From positions 1 to 64,000 of the forward strand of contig CAWVLT010000047.1 in NCBI GenBank assembly GCA_963930185.1: a stretch of DNA of 64,000 nt. The letters run 5' to 3'. This document shows positions 1 to 8,459 of the stretch, one piece after another; position 1 is the stretch's first letter, and each line of letters opens with the position of its first letter. The notes beneath the pieces were generated by a model. That model did not search any database, had not been told where the DNA came from, and saw nothing but the letters and a program-made list of their open reading frames with translations. A program made the position numbers and the translations under genes. This DNA is from JAGZEG01 sp963930185. GTDB lineage: Bacteria; Actinomycetota; Coriobacteriia; Coriobacteriales; UMGS124.

Positions 1-60
1 AGTACTGCGGGGGCGACCCCGCGGGAGGGCAGGGCGCCGCCGGCCCGCGAGGGGCGCTTG

Positions 61-97
61 GGGGCCTCTCCCGTATGGGAGGGGCCCCTCTTCGTAT
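61..97 (+). terminator. Rho-independent-like terminator of an upstream gene
   Basis: A 12-bp GC-rich stem (61-72 with 77-88, one G-U pair) with a GTAT loop is followed by a short pyrimidine/T-rich stretch. It lies upstream of purB and probably ends a gene outside the window. The T-tract is weak. Confidence 0.55.
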
Positions 98-301
98 TGA
101 AAACTTTCATCTTCGGATCCTAGCAGCGAAAGCGCTGATCAGCGTGTGTATTGATTTCTGCAGCCTCTCTGTCTTGGCAGAATCGCCGTAATTTGTCTCT
201 CTTGCCTTTCTCTTCACTATGACGATGCCAAACAATTCTAAAATACGCGCTATTATCGCTTTGATTGATTTGGATTCGGCACGCGTGCGAAAGGTCAGGA
301 C

Positions 302-1645
302 ATGATCGAGCGCTATACCCGACCCGAGATGGGTCACATCTTCTCGCTGGAGAACAAGTATGCCGTATGGCAGGAGATCGAGGTTCTGGCCTGCGAGGCG
401 CAGGCTGAGCTCGGCAAGATCGGCATCACCCGGGAGGAAGCGGCATGGATTCGCGACCACGCTGCCTTCAACAAGGCCGAGGTCGACGAGATCGAGGCCG
501 TGACCAATCACGATGTCATTGCGTTTCTCACCAACATGGGCAGCTACATCGACGCGGACGTGCCTGAGGGACAGCCTAAGCCGAGCCGCTGGGTGCACTA
601 TGGCATGACGAGCTCCGACCTTGGTGACACCGCCCTGTGCTACCAGCTCACGCAGGCATGCGACATCCTTATCGAGGACGTTCGTCGCTGCGGGGAGATC
701 TGCAAGCGCCGCGCCTTCGAGGAGCGCAACACCCTGTGCGTGGGCCGCACCCATGGCATCCATGCCGAGCCCATGACGTTTGGCATGAAGTTCGGCAGCT
801 GGGCGTGGGAGCTCAAGCGAGCCTATGACCGCCTCAAGGACGCCCGCGCCAACGTCGCGTTCGGTGCCATCTCGGGTGCCGTGGGCAGCTACTCGAGCAT
901 CGAGCCGTTCGTCGAGGAGTATGTCTGCGAGCACCTCGGCCTTGTCCATGACCCTCTGTCCACGCAGGTCATCAGCCGTGACCACCACGCCTATCTTGCG
1001 GGCGTGCTTGCCACGACGGCTGCGACGTGCGAGCGTATCGCCATGGAGGTTCGCGCTCACCAGAAGACCGACACTCTCGAGGCTGAGGAGCCGTTCAAGA
1101 AGGGCCAGAAGGGTTCGAGCGCCATGCCCCACAAGCGCAACCCCATCACCGCGGAGCGAATCTGCGGCATGGCACGCCTCGTAAAGGCCAACGCCCAGGT
1201 TGCTTTTGATGACGTTGCCCTGTGGCACGAGCGCGACATCTCCCACTCCAGCGCCGAGCGCGTCGCCCAGGCCGACAGCTTTATCGCGCTCGACTACATG
1301 CTGTCCAAGCTCGAGTGGATCCTCGATGGCATGGTGCTCTACCCTGCGAACATGCTTGCCAACCTCAACCGCACGCGCGGTCTCATCTTCTCCAGCAAGG
1401 TGCTGCTGGCGCTGGTCGACACGGGCATCACGCGCGAGGAGGCCTACAAGATCGTGCAGCGCAACTCCATGGAGGTGTGGGACGACATCCAGCAGGCGCG
1501 TCCCGGCAAGACCCTGCGCGAGCGTCTCGAGGACGATCCCGACTGCAAGGTGAGCGCCGAGAAGCTCGACGAGATCTTCGATCCCTGGGACTTCCTGACG
1601 CGTGTCGACGTGGTGTTCGACCGCCTCGAGAAGCTCGAGTTCTAA
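302..1645 (+). CDS. purB: Adenylosuccinate lyase
   Basis: A 447-residue protein of the fumarase/aspartase superfamily. It performs two fumarate-releasing steps of purine synthesis: SAICAR to AICAR, and adenylosuccinate to AMP. The family signature SSAMPHKRNP lies near residue 271, in the mobile catalytic loop. The early GMTSSDLGDTA and GRTHGIHAEP segments are the usual active-site stretches carrying the catalytic His. Length is normal. The ATG at 302 has an AAAGG ribosome site at 290-294. No firm promoter was found in the 200-base AT-richer leader (98-301); TATTAT at 251 is a possible -10. Other purine genes here are purA, purD and purE, but they are scattered and do not form one operon. Confidence 0.96.
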   Translation: MIERYTRPEMGHIFSLENKYAVWQEIEVLACEAQAELGKIGITREEAAWIRDHAAFNKAEVDEIEAVTNHDVIAFLTNMGSYIDADVPEGQPKPSRWVHYGMTSSDLGDTALCYQLTQACDILIEDVRRCGEICKRRAFEERNTLCVGRTHGIHAEPMTFGMKFGSWAWELKRAYDRLKDARANVAFGAISGAVGSYSSIEPFVEEYVCEHLGLVHDPLSTQVISRDHHAYLAGVLATTAATCERIAMEVRAHQKTDTLEAEEPFKKGQKGSSAMPHKRNPITAERICGMARLVKANAQVAFDDVALWHERDISHSSAERVAQADSFIALDYMLSKLEWILDGMVLYPANMLANLNRTRGLIFSSKVLLALVDTGITREEAYKIVQRNSMEVWDDIQQARPGKTLRERLEDDPDCKVSAEKLDEIFDPWDFLTRVDVVFDRLEKLEF

Positions 1646-1692
1646 AGCGCCGCCCTGTCGGGCATGCGGCCGTGACATGCTGCGATACCAAG

Positions 1693-1722
1693 ATCCCGGG
1701 GCCAAGATCGGCCCCGGGATTT
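1693..1722 (+). terminator. Terminator after purB
   Basis: A perfect 10-bp inverted repeat (1693-1702 with 1711-1720) starts about 48 bases after the purB stop. Only two T residues follow, so it may be Rho-assisted. It separates purB from the antiporter gene. Confidence 0.6.
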
Positions 1723-1873
1723 GCATGTCCGAGCGCCTTGACGCCGACAGGCCGGCTTGCTTCCCGGCCCGTTTCGTTTCTCGGCTCACCCTTCTGCCTT
1801 CGCCCTGAATGCCGTCTGCCTCCGGCACAGGGGCCATTTTCGAGCCGTGTGTTCCCCGTTGCTAAGGATTCTC

Positions 1874-3652
1874 ATGACCGCTACGTTCGTCTCCCTTCTG
1901 GTGATACTGCTCATCGCCCTCGCCGGCCCGCTGATCGCCGGCGTGATCCCGCACAAGCCCATCCCCGAGGTGGTATTCCTCATCTTTCTGGGTGCGCTGC
2001 TCGGTCCCAACATGGCGGGTGCCTTCACGCTGACGGAAGGCGTCGAGACGGTGAGCGAGCTCGGCGTCGCGTTTCTCTTCCTCATCGCCGGCTATGAGAT
2101 AAACCCGCGCGAGCTTGCGGGCAACATGGGAAAGACGGCGGCGGGAACCTGGGTCGTGTGCTTTGGCGTCGCGCTGGGGCTGGTCGCCCTGCTCTTCGGG
2201 GAGATGCCGGGCAGCCTGCATGACCTCGCGCTGGCCATCGTGCTCACCACCACGGCCTATGGCACGCTCGCCCCGATCCTCAAGGAGCGCGGCATTATGG
2301 GAACGCCGGTGGGCAAGGCTGTGGTCGCCCATGGCGTGGTGGGCGAGCTGTTCCCGGTACTCGCCATCGCCATTCTGCTCTCCACGCGCGCCCGCTGGGA
2401 GGCGGTGCTCATCGTCCTTCTGTTCTTTGCCATCGCGGCCGTCCTGGCATTCGTCCCGGCACGTGCGCGCAAGATGGGCGCGGGGATCTATCGCGCCATC
2501 GAGAGCCTGCGCGAGACCAACGCCCAGACCATGGTGCGCTTCACGATGGTGCTGCTGCTCGCGCTGGTTGCCCTGTCGGCGATATTCGACCTCGACGTGG
2601 TCCTCGGGGCGTTCGTCGCCGGCGTGGTGCTGCACTACATCATCCCCGAGGGGGACCATGCCCTGGAGCACAAGATAGAGTCGATGGGGTTCGGCCTGTT
2701 CATCCCGGTCTTCTTCGTGGTGTCGGGGGCGGGCATCGACTTGGCCGCCGTCGCCGGTGACCCGCTGCTGCTTCTGGGCGCCGTCGCCGCGATCCTTGTG
2801 GCGCGCGGCGTGCCGGTGTTCGTCTCGACGTTCGTGAGCAAGCAGACCAGGGACTTCGGCGTCATGCAGCGCCTGGAGGTCACGCTGTACAGCACCATGG
2901 CGCTGCCCCTCATCGTCGCCGTGTGCTCGATCGCCGTCGACGGCGGCTTCATGCTGCCCGAGGTGTCGAGCACGCTCATCACGGCCGGCGCGCTGACCGT
3001 GCTCATCATCCCGGTGCTTGCGTCGCTCACGCGCACGGTCGTCGACGCCCACCCGGTGGCCACCGTGCAGGACCTGGTGGCGTTCCCCGACAGGCGCGAC
3101 GAGGTGCTGGCGATGTACCGCGCCGCCCGCCGCGACGCGCGCGAGCGCTATCGCGCGGTGCGCAAGAAGAGCGACGAGATGTTCCTGCCGGACCCCGATG
3201 CCTCCGAAGGCGTGCTCGCCGACTTCGCGCGTCGTCGTGCCGAGCTGCTCAACGAGCTGCGCTCCGAGGAGCTGCACCAGACCGTCATGGGGGCCCAGGC
3301 CGACCCGATCGCGTGGGAGCGCGCGATCGACGAGCGCCAGCGTCGTTGGGAGAAGATGAAGAGCGAGGGCGACGCCGCGTGGGAGCACATCAAGCAGCTG
3401 GGCGACAAGGAGATCTCGAGCCTGCGCCAGCATGGCGTGCGGTATGCGCAGGAACGCCTCGCCTCCGTTCGCCATGCCAGCGAGCTGCTCGGCAAGATGG
3501 GGGAGGGACACGGTTCCTCCAAGGCGGCCGATCCCTTCGCACGGCAGATACGCAGGGTGCTCGCCCGTGAGCGCGAGCAGGGCGTGTCCCAGGCGCAAGG
3601 CGACGCTCCCGTGCCGACACGGGACGGCCGGGGTCAGGACGGTGACCGCTAG
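1874..3652 (+). CDS. Cation:proton antiporter, CPA/KefB-type, with cytosolic tail
   Basis: A 592-residue membrane protein. The first ~380 residues form about 12 hydrophobic helices typical of the Na+/H+ exchanger domain (PF00999), starting with an alternating hydrophobic stretch and a VIPHKPIPEVVFLIFLGALLGP-type segment cut here to family level. Residues ~385-592 are highly charged and probably cytosolic and coiled, and they lack an obvious TrkA-N domain. It likely exchanges monovalent cations for protons for pH or salt balance. The ATG at 1874 was chosen because AAGGA (1864-1868) precedes it at proper spacing and translation from there begins directly with a membrane helix; the frame is open further upstream to 1757. 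The exact ion is unknown. Confidence 0.85.
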   Translation: MTATFVSLLVILLIALAGPLIAGVIPHKPIPEVVFLIFLGALLGPNMAGAFTLTEGVETVSELGVAFLFLIAGYEINPRELAGNMGKTAAGTWVVCFGVALGLVALLFGEMPGSLHDLALAIVLTTTAYGTLAPILKERGIMGTPVGKAVVAHGVVGELFPVLAIAILLSTRARWEAVLIVLLFFAIAAVLAFVPARARKMGAGIYRAIESLRETNAQTMVRFTMVLLLALVALSAIFDLDVVLGAFVAGVVLHYIIPEGDHALEHKIESMGFGLFIPVFFVVSGAGIDLAAVAGDPLLLLGAVAAILVARGVPVFVSTFVSKQTRDFGVMQRLEVTLYSTMALPLIVAVCSIAVDGGFMLPEVSSTLITAGALTVLIIPVLASLTRTVVDAHPVATVQDLVAFPDRRDEVLAMYRAARRDARERYRAVRKKSDEMFLPDPDASEGVLADFARRRAELLNELRSEELHQTVMGAQADPIAWERAIDERQRRWEKMKSEGDAAWEHIKQLGDKEISSLRQHGVRYAQERLASVRHASELLGKMGEGHGSSKAADPFARQIRRVLAREREQGVSQAQGDAPVPTRDGRGQDGDR

Positions 3653-3758
3653 GGCGGCCCACAATCTGGATTTTGGCTGGCAGGAGATTCGAATCACAAC
3701 TCCTGCACCACATGGCCGCATGGCTTGGATACCGTTACGCATATTCTGATGAATGTGT

Positions 3759-3805
3759 CATCGGCCGCCCGCCGCTTCGGGGGAATGCGGGCGGGCCGGC
3801 CGATG
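3759..3805. terminator. Long GC hairpin between antiporter and foldase genes
   Basis: The left arm (3759-3772) is complementary to 3787-3805 with a small bulge. No T-run follows on either strand, so it is a possible Rho-assisted terminator or mRNA-stability hairpin. Confidence 0.4.
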
Positions 3806-3859
3806 TGATGGTTTGCGATGCACGTGCATGATGTGATGGGGCCTGTGGAGGGGAGACGT

Positions 3860-5134
3860 ATGCGAATAGCTCCTAAGCTGGCGCATGGGCTCATCTGTAT
3901 GGCGCTCGGGGTTGTCTGCGTCGCCGGGGCGGGTGGCTGCGACCTGTCTGGCGACGGCTCGACATCCTCGAATGTCGACATCGTTGCGGACGCGGCGAGC
4001 AACGCCGGCGTCGCTCGGGAGGACGTGGCCATCGTCGTCGAGGGGACCGTCTTTACCCAGGATCAGGTCGATGAGTTCGTGATGCAGCTCAGGGCCACGA
4101 ACGGCCTGTCTGATGAAGCCGACTACCAGGCGTACCTCGAGGGGTCGGGACTGACCGAATGGGATGTCCGCAAGAGCGTCATGCGGCAGGTGATCCGCTC
4201 GGTGCTCATCCTCAAGGACGCGCAGGCGCAGGGGATAGCGGTCGACGACGACACGGTGCGCAGCCGCATCGACCAGCTCGAGTCCCGCTACCCCTCGCAC
4301 GAGGCCTGGCTGCGGGCCCTATCTGCAAGCGGGTACACCGAGGAGAGCTACTACACCTCCGTGCTCGTGGACGTGGTGTCCCGCCAGTTGCAGGACAAGA
4401 TGATCCCCGAGCCAAAGCTTACCGACGAGCAGATCCAGCAGTACGCGGTGCTCGTGGCCCCGACGCTGGCAGGCCGGCGCTCGTCACACATCCTCTTCTC
4501 CAAGGACGACTACGCCACGGCGACCGAGGTGTACCAGCGCCTTCTCGATGGCGAGGACTTTGCCGAGATGGCCCGCGAGTATTCCATCGACGGTACGGGG
4601 GCGAACGGCGGGGACATGGGCTGGGACAGCCAGGTTGCCCTGACGAGCGAGTACCAAGAGGCGCTGGACAAGCTCGAGCCCGGCGAGATGTCACCTATCG
4701 TGAAGAGCCAGTTCGGGTATCACATCATCCTGTGCACCGAGAAGTACGAGCCGACCTACCTCGAGGACGGCTCGATTGACCTGTCAACCATCCCCTCCGA
4801 CCTCATGGAGATCATCCAGACGTCGATGAAAGACAGCCTCTCGAACCAGATGTTCGAGACGTACGTCTCCAACCTGGAGGCGACCGCTGCGCTCGCCGTG
4901 TTCGACGAGGACGCAACCCAGGTGCCGCCCGAGGAGATCGGCCTTGCCACGCAGGTGGTTCCCATCGAGGAGGACTCGCAGATCGACGACGCCGTCGAGA
5001 ACGCCGAGGACGCGGTGGACGCCATCGTCACCGAGCCGTCCCAATCGGACGACCAGACGGTACCGTCTCCCAGCACGATAGGAAGCGTGGTGGACGACGG
5101 CCTGCCCGCGGCGGAGAACTCCGGGCTGGAGTAG
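3860..5134 (+). CDS. PrsA/SurA-like peptidyl-prolyl isomerase lipoprotein
   Basis: A 424-residue secreted foldase. The N-terminus has a hydrophobic segment ending in a lipobox (VAGAGGC, Cys27), so it is probably an extracytoplasmic lipoprotein. A SurA_N-like helical region (residues ~50-180) follows. A parvulin-type rotamase domain (residues ~210-310) has the typical SSHILF, AREYSIDG, GGDMGW and FGYHIIL segments. An acidic, low-complexity tail of ~90 residues ends the protein. It likely assists folding of exported proteins. The ATG at 3860 was chosen over the upstream ATG at 3818 because GGAGGGGAG (3847-3855) lies just before it and it gives a compact signal peptide. Confidence 0.88.
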   Translation: MRIAPKLAHGLICMALGVVCVAGAGGCDLSGDGSTSSNVDIVADAASNAGVAREDVAIVVEGTVFTQDQVDEFVMQLRATNGLSDEADYQAYLEGSGLTEWDVRKSVMRQVIRSVLILKDAQAQGIAVDDDTVRSRIDQLESRYPSHEAWLRALSASGYTEESYYTSVLVDVVSRQLQDKMIPEPKLTDEQIQQYAVLVAPTLAGRRSSHILFSKDDYATATEVYQRLLDGEDFAEMAREYSIDGTGANGGDMGWDSQVALTSEYQEALDKLEPGEMSPIVKSQFGYHIILCTEKYEPTYLEDGSIDLSTIPSDLMEIIQTSMKDSLSNQMFETYVSNLEATAALAVFDEDATQVPPEEIGLATQVVPIEEDSQIDDAVENAEDAVDAIVTEPSQSDDQTVPSPSTIGSVVDDGLPAAENSGLE

Positions 5135-5241
5135 GGCCGTGCGCCGCGCGGGCCGACACCCGCCGCTCGCCCGGTGCCCGCAGCTTGGCCGGCGCTCGCC
5201 GTTTGCTCGGCGCTCGCAGTCAGTCCGGCGTTCGTCTCTGC

Positions 5242-6195
5242 CTACTTCGTCTCGGTCCCCTGCCCTCTCGCCTGCCGCGAGGCATCCGCGTCAGGCTCGG
5301 GTTCGTCTTTCTGCGTGTCGCGCTGCTGGAGGGGGACGCCTGGCTTTGTGGGGAGCGTGGTGACGTTGACGCCGCTCCCGTCGATGCGGATCTCGCGGAC
5401 CACGGCGCCTTCCTGCGAGTCGCGCCGGATGACCCTCCATGCCTTTTTGAGCGGCTTGGTCACCTTGGGCGTTAGGTCTACCGGGACGGTCGTGCGCAGG
5501 TTGTAGCGCACGGACACGATGCGCAGCGCCATGGTGACGACGACGCACAGCACGGCGGCGATGGGCTTTATCACGTGCACGTCGACCAGGCCCATGTACA
5601 CCACGGCGCCGGCGAGCGAGGCGATCGCGTAGAAGTTTCCCGCCCGGAAGATCGAGGGGACCTCGCCGAGGCAGATGTCGCGCAGCATGCCTCCGCCAAC
5701 CGCGGTGATCACGCCCATGAGCACGCAGCTCAGAAAGCCGTAGTCCATGTCGAGGCGCAGGGCCTTGTCGGCGCCGCTGAAGGTGAACAGGGCCACCGAC
5801 AGGATGTCGAAGATGAAGATGAGCGCCTTGAAGCGCCCGATTGCCGAGCGGAAGAAGAACACCAGCGTTGCCGCCAACGCCGCGACCACCATCGTCATGG
5901 GGTTGTCGATCATGTAGACGCTGTCGGTTGGCAGGATCATGTCGCGCAGCAGGCCGCCGCCCAGGCCGGTGACGATGGCGAGCACGACGACGCCCAGAAT
6001 GTCGAGCTTGCGCTCGCAGGCGATCATTGCGCCCGAGAGCGCGCCCGAGACCACGGCGGCGTACTCGAGCACGCCGGGCATGGTGATGGTCGACACGTGC
6101 GGATCGACCGTGGTGGTTATGGTGTCTATCACCGCCGATATGAAGCTCCCCGAACCGTCGGCGACGGCGGACATGCAGAGAGTGAGCGGATCCAT
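5242..6195 (-). CDS. TRIC-type (UPF0126) membrane channel
   Basis: A 317-residue membrane protein with two copies of the UPF0126/TRIC repeat. Each copy has three helices and a glycine signature: TGLGGGLLRDM in the first and TAVGGGMLRDI in the second. Bacterial members of this family are trimeric channels permeable to K+ or small solutes. The last ~70 residues are an acidic cytosolic tail longer than in most members. The start at 6195 was chosen because AAAGG lies 7 bases upstream on the minus strand; the open frame before it has no hydrophobic character. It is transcribed towards the foldase gene and away from the tRNA genes. Confidence 0.85.
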   Translation of the reverse strand: MDPLTLCMSAVADGSGSFISAVIDTITTTVDPHVSTITMPGVLEYAAVVSGALSGAMIACERKLDILGVVVLAIVTGLGGGLLRDMILPTDSVYMIDNPMTMVVAALAATLVFFFRSAIGRFKALIFIFDILSVALFTFSGADKALRLDMDYGFLSCVLMGVITAVGGGMLRDICLGEVPSIFRAGNFYAIASLAGAVVYMGLVDVHVIKPIAAVLCVVVTMALRIVSVRYNLRTTVPVDLTPKVTKPLKKAWRVIRRDSQEGAVVREIRIDGSGVNVTTLPTKPGVPLQQRDTQKDEPEPDADASRQARGQGTETK

Positions 6196-6290
6196 CGGTG
6201 CCTTTCGGTCGAGGGTACGGACGTCGAGGATGATCTTAGCCTCGAGAATGCGATTGTAATATGCACGCCTCGTAGGTTTCCAAATTCTTT

Positions 6291-6318
6291 TTGCCATTGG
6301 GCGATTTTTCGCTATACT
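6291..6318 (+). promoter_or_regulatory. Sigma70-type promoter of the tRNA-Ser pair
   Basis: TTGCCA at 6291-6296 and TATACT at 6313-6318 are separated by 16 bases, 18 bases before the first tRNA. It is one of the best consensus matches in the window. Confidence 0.75.
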
Positions 6319-6336
6319 ACTCCTGCTACTTGCTTT

Positions 6337-6427
6337 GGAGAGTTGTCCGAGTGGCCGAAGGAGCACGATTGGAAATCGTGTAGGCGGCAAAACCGTCTCC
6401 AGGGTTCAAATCCCTGACTCTCCGCCA
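6337..6427 (+). tRNA. tRNA-Ser (anticodon GGA)
   Basis: A 91-nt type II tRNA with a 7-bp acceptor stem (GGAGAGT pairing with the ACTCTCC arm) and encoded CCA. The anticodon loop TTGGAAA carries GGA, and there are a long variable arm and a GGTTCAAATCC T-arm. It reads UCC and UCU serine codons. Confidence 0.97.
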
Positions 6428-6471
6428 GTGCATTCCAGCGGCATGCGATGAGCATGCCGCTTTCACCCTAC

Positions 6472-6564
6472 GGAGGGGTGGCAGAGTGGTTGAATGCGGC
6501 GGTCTCGAAAACCGTTTAGCCGGTAACCCCGGCTACGAGGGTTCGAATCCCTCCTCCTCCGCCA
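6472..6564 (+). tRNA. tRNA-Ser (anticodon CGA)
   Basis: A 93-nt type II tRNA. The acceptor stem GGAGGGG pairs with CTCCTCC, and CCA is encoded. The anticodon loop CTCGAAA gives CGA, there is a long variable arm, and the T-arm is GGTTCGAATCC. It reads UCG and lies 44 bases after the first tRNA-Ser, probably cotranscribed. Confidence 0.97.
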
Positions 6565-6576
6565 GATAGACATTCA

Positions 6577-6618
6577 AAAGGCACCCGTTCGACGACTTCG
6601 AGCGGGTGCCTTTGCTTT
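6577..6618 (+). terminator. Terminator after tRNA-Ser pair
   Basis: A perfect 11-bp stem (6577-6587 with 6603-6613) ends in TTTGCTTT. It closes the tRNA unit before the next gene. Confidence 0.85.
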
Positions 6619-6668
6619 GCAGTGGGTATCATGTGCGATGTTTGCCAACCGTCCGATTGGAGCAGATG

Positions 6669-7265
6669 ATGGAAGAGAAGACCCTGGAGATAACCGACAA
6701 CGTGCGCCGTGCCATGGACTACGCCTTTGACGAGGCCCAGCGCCTGCTGAGCACCAACGGCGGCTTCATGCCCTTCACCGTGACGGTGGTTGACGAGGGT
6801 CTCGAGCTCAACGAGCACTCCGGCGAGACGCCCGACGACATTCGCGAGTCGGTGAAGATGCTGCTTGCTCAGGACATGCCCGAGGGGTACGCCCTGTGCT
6901 ACGACGGCTACGTCGAGACTGACGAGGGAACGCGCGACGCCATCGTGGTGGAGGTGGCCTGCCGCGGGGCCGCAAGGGCGGACATTCTCGCCATGCTCTA
7001 CATCCAGGACGCCGACGCGTACACCTTCGAGCCCAGCTATGCGTACGCGGGCGCCCAGGCGCAGCTCTACCCGGCGGGCACCAAGCCCATCGTGAGCGGC
7101 CTGGCCGCCCTGGAGACCGAGGAGTCGGCCCAGGACGAGGACGCCGAAGAGGCCGCGCCCGCCGCGACGGACGCCGATGAGGCCGACGCGGCCGGGCAGT
7201 CCTGCCCGAGCGCCCCGTCCGCAGACGACCAGCCCGACGGCGAGGGGACTGTGTCGCCTGCGTGA
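6669..7265 (+). CDS. Uncharacterised acidic protein
   Basis: A protein of about 198 residues that I do not recognise. The first ~145 residues look globular, with alternating strands and helices (segments FTVTVVDEGLEL, YALCYDGYVETDEG, AIVVEVACRG). The tail from about residue 145 is rich in Glu, Asp, Ala and Pro and probably disordered. There is no signal peptide or membrane helix, so it is likely cytosolic. The ATG at 6669 sits 6 bases from GGAG (6659-6662); the ATG at 6666 is too close to that site. Codon use matches the neighbours. It lies alone between the tRNA terminator and the phosphate genes. Confidence 0.75.
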   Translation: MEEKTLEITDNVRRAMDYAFDEAQRLLSTNGGFMPFTVTVVDEGLELNEHSGETPDDIRESVKMLLAQDMPEGYALCYDGYVETDEGTRDAIVVEVACRGAARADILAMLYIQDADAYTFEPSYAYAGAQAQLYPAGTKPIVSGLAALETEESAQDEDAEEAAPAATDADEADAAGQSCPSAPSADDQPDGEGTVSPA

Positions 7266-7270
7266 AGGCG

Positions 7271-7336
7271 GTAACGCCGAGAACAGCGCCATGTCAGCGT
7301 CGCGTAAGGCATGGTCACCGTAAGGTAATGCCTGCC
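7271..7336 (+). promoter_or_regulatory. Candidate PHO-box array upstream of pstC
   Basis: Repeats of the core GTAASG sit at 7271 and 7304 (33 bases, three 11-bp units apart), with a further copy at 7320 and GTAATG at 7325. The same core and the same 33-base spacing recur upstream of pstS. They resemble 11-bp direct-repeat operators of PhoP/PhoB-type regulators, but the assignment is by analogy. Confidence 0.45.
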
Positions 7337-7345
7337 CCGGCGGTC

Positions 7346-7374
7346 TTTCTGTCAGCCCCGAGCCTATCTATGCT
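7346..7374 (+). promoter_or_regulatory. Candidate pstC promoter
   Basis: TTTCTG (7346-7351), a 17-base spacer and TATGCT (7369-7374) lie directly downstream of the candidate PHO boxes. A weak -35 fits an activator-dependent promoter. Confidence 0.45.
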
Positions 7375-7446
7375 GTGCAACGAAGTCCCCGACGGAGACT
7401 TCCCCCGGCATGGAGGCCGGGGCCGACATCAAGCGGGATGGGACGA

Positions 7447-8457
7447 ATGACGGCAGGCAACTCAAACGCGACCCTGGAAGTGGCAGGGGTCGGGGGCGGC
7501 GGCCCCTCGCGTCACCCGGGCGGTGATGCGCCACTCTATCAAGGCGAGTACGAAGTCAAGAGGATCATGCCGAAGCGCCGCCTGGAGGCGATCGGCAAGA
7601 CCGTCACCGGCATCTGCATCGCCCTCATGGTCATCTTGGTGCTCTCGCTCATCTTCATGGTGGCCCAGCGCGGCCTGGCCACGTTTTTGACCGACGGCGT
7701 CTCCCTCGGGTCGTTCCTCGCGGGGACGCGATGGCAGCCGCACGTGCAGGACGACAGCGGCGCGTGGTATCTGGGTGCCCTGCCCATGATCGTGGGCTCG
7801 TTCTCCGTTTCGCTGCTCGCCACGGCGATCGCGCTGCCCATCTCGCTGTGCTGCGCCATCTTCGTGGCCGAGATCGCCCCCAACTTCGGGCGCAAGGTGT
7901 TCCAGCCCTTCATTGAGCTGCTCGTGGGCATTCCCTCGGTCGTCTACGGCCTCATCGGCCTCACGGTGATCGTCTCGTTCACGCGCAGCTGGGCGGGAGG
8001 CACGGGATACGGCATCTTCTCCGGCTCGCTGGTCCTCGCCATCATGATCATGCCCACCATAACCTCGCTGTCCATCGATGCGCTGGCCGCGGTTCCCCAG
8101 GAGTATCGCGAGGGCGCCTATGGTCTGGGGTCCACGCGCTGGCAGACGATCTACCGAGTGGTGCTGCGCAGCGCCCTGCCCTCGCTCGCCACGGCGGTGA
8201 TCCTAGGCCTCACGCGCGCCTTTGGCGAGGCGTTGGCCGTGCAGATGGTCATCGGCAACGCGGCGGTCATGCCCAAGGGTCTGTTCACGCCGGCTTCCAC
8301 GCTCACGAGCGTGCTTACGATGGGCATGGGCAACGAGGTGTCCGGCACGGTGCAGAGCGATGCGCTGTGGTCGCTCGCCCTGCTGCTCATGATCATGTCG
8401 CTGGTGTTCATCGCAATCATCCATCTCATCAGCCGCAAGGGCACGGTGAAGGCGTAA
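7447..8457 (+). CDS. pstC: Phosphate ABC transporter permease PstC
   Basis: A 336-residue inner-membrane permease of the high-affinity phosphate importer. It has six helices, a long periplasmic first loop, and the coupling-helix region EYREGAYGLGSTRWQTIYRVVL that meets the ATPase. An N-terminal ~40-residue Gly/Ser-rich cytosolic extension precedes the first helix. Start sites at 7438 and 7447 are both possible; 7447 is taken since GGGATGGGA lies just before. pstA begins 2 bases after the stop, so the two are translationally linked. The partner ATPase PstB is not in this window. Confidence 0.93.
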   Translation: MTAGNSNATLEVAGVGGGGPSRHPGGDAPLYQGEYEVKRIMPKRRLEAIGKTVTGICIALMVILVLSLIFMVAQRGLATFLTDGVSLGSFLAGTRWQPHVQDDSGAWYLGALPMIVGSFSVSLLATAIALPISLCCAIFVAEIAPNFGRKVFQPFIELLVGIPSVVYGLIGLTVIVSFTRSWAGGTGYGIFSGSLVLAIMIMPTITSLSIDALAAVPQEYREGAYGLGSTRWQTIYRVVLRSALPSLATAVILGLTRAFGEALAVQMVIGNAAVMPKGLFTPASTLTSVLTMGMGNEVSGTVQSDALWSLALLLMIMSLVFIAIIHLISRKGTVKA

Positions 8458-8459
8458 CC

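Noticed and set aside
107..1837. 576-codon minus-strand open frame over purB
   Set aside because: It is the antisense shadow of purB in high-GC DNA: no ribosome site, no family pattern and His/Arg/Leu-rich composition. Similar long shadows over the antiporter, the ABC exporter, dmsA and purA were dropped for the same reason.
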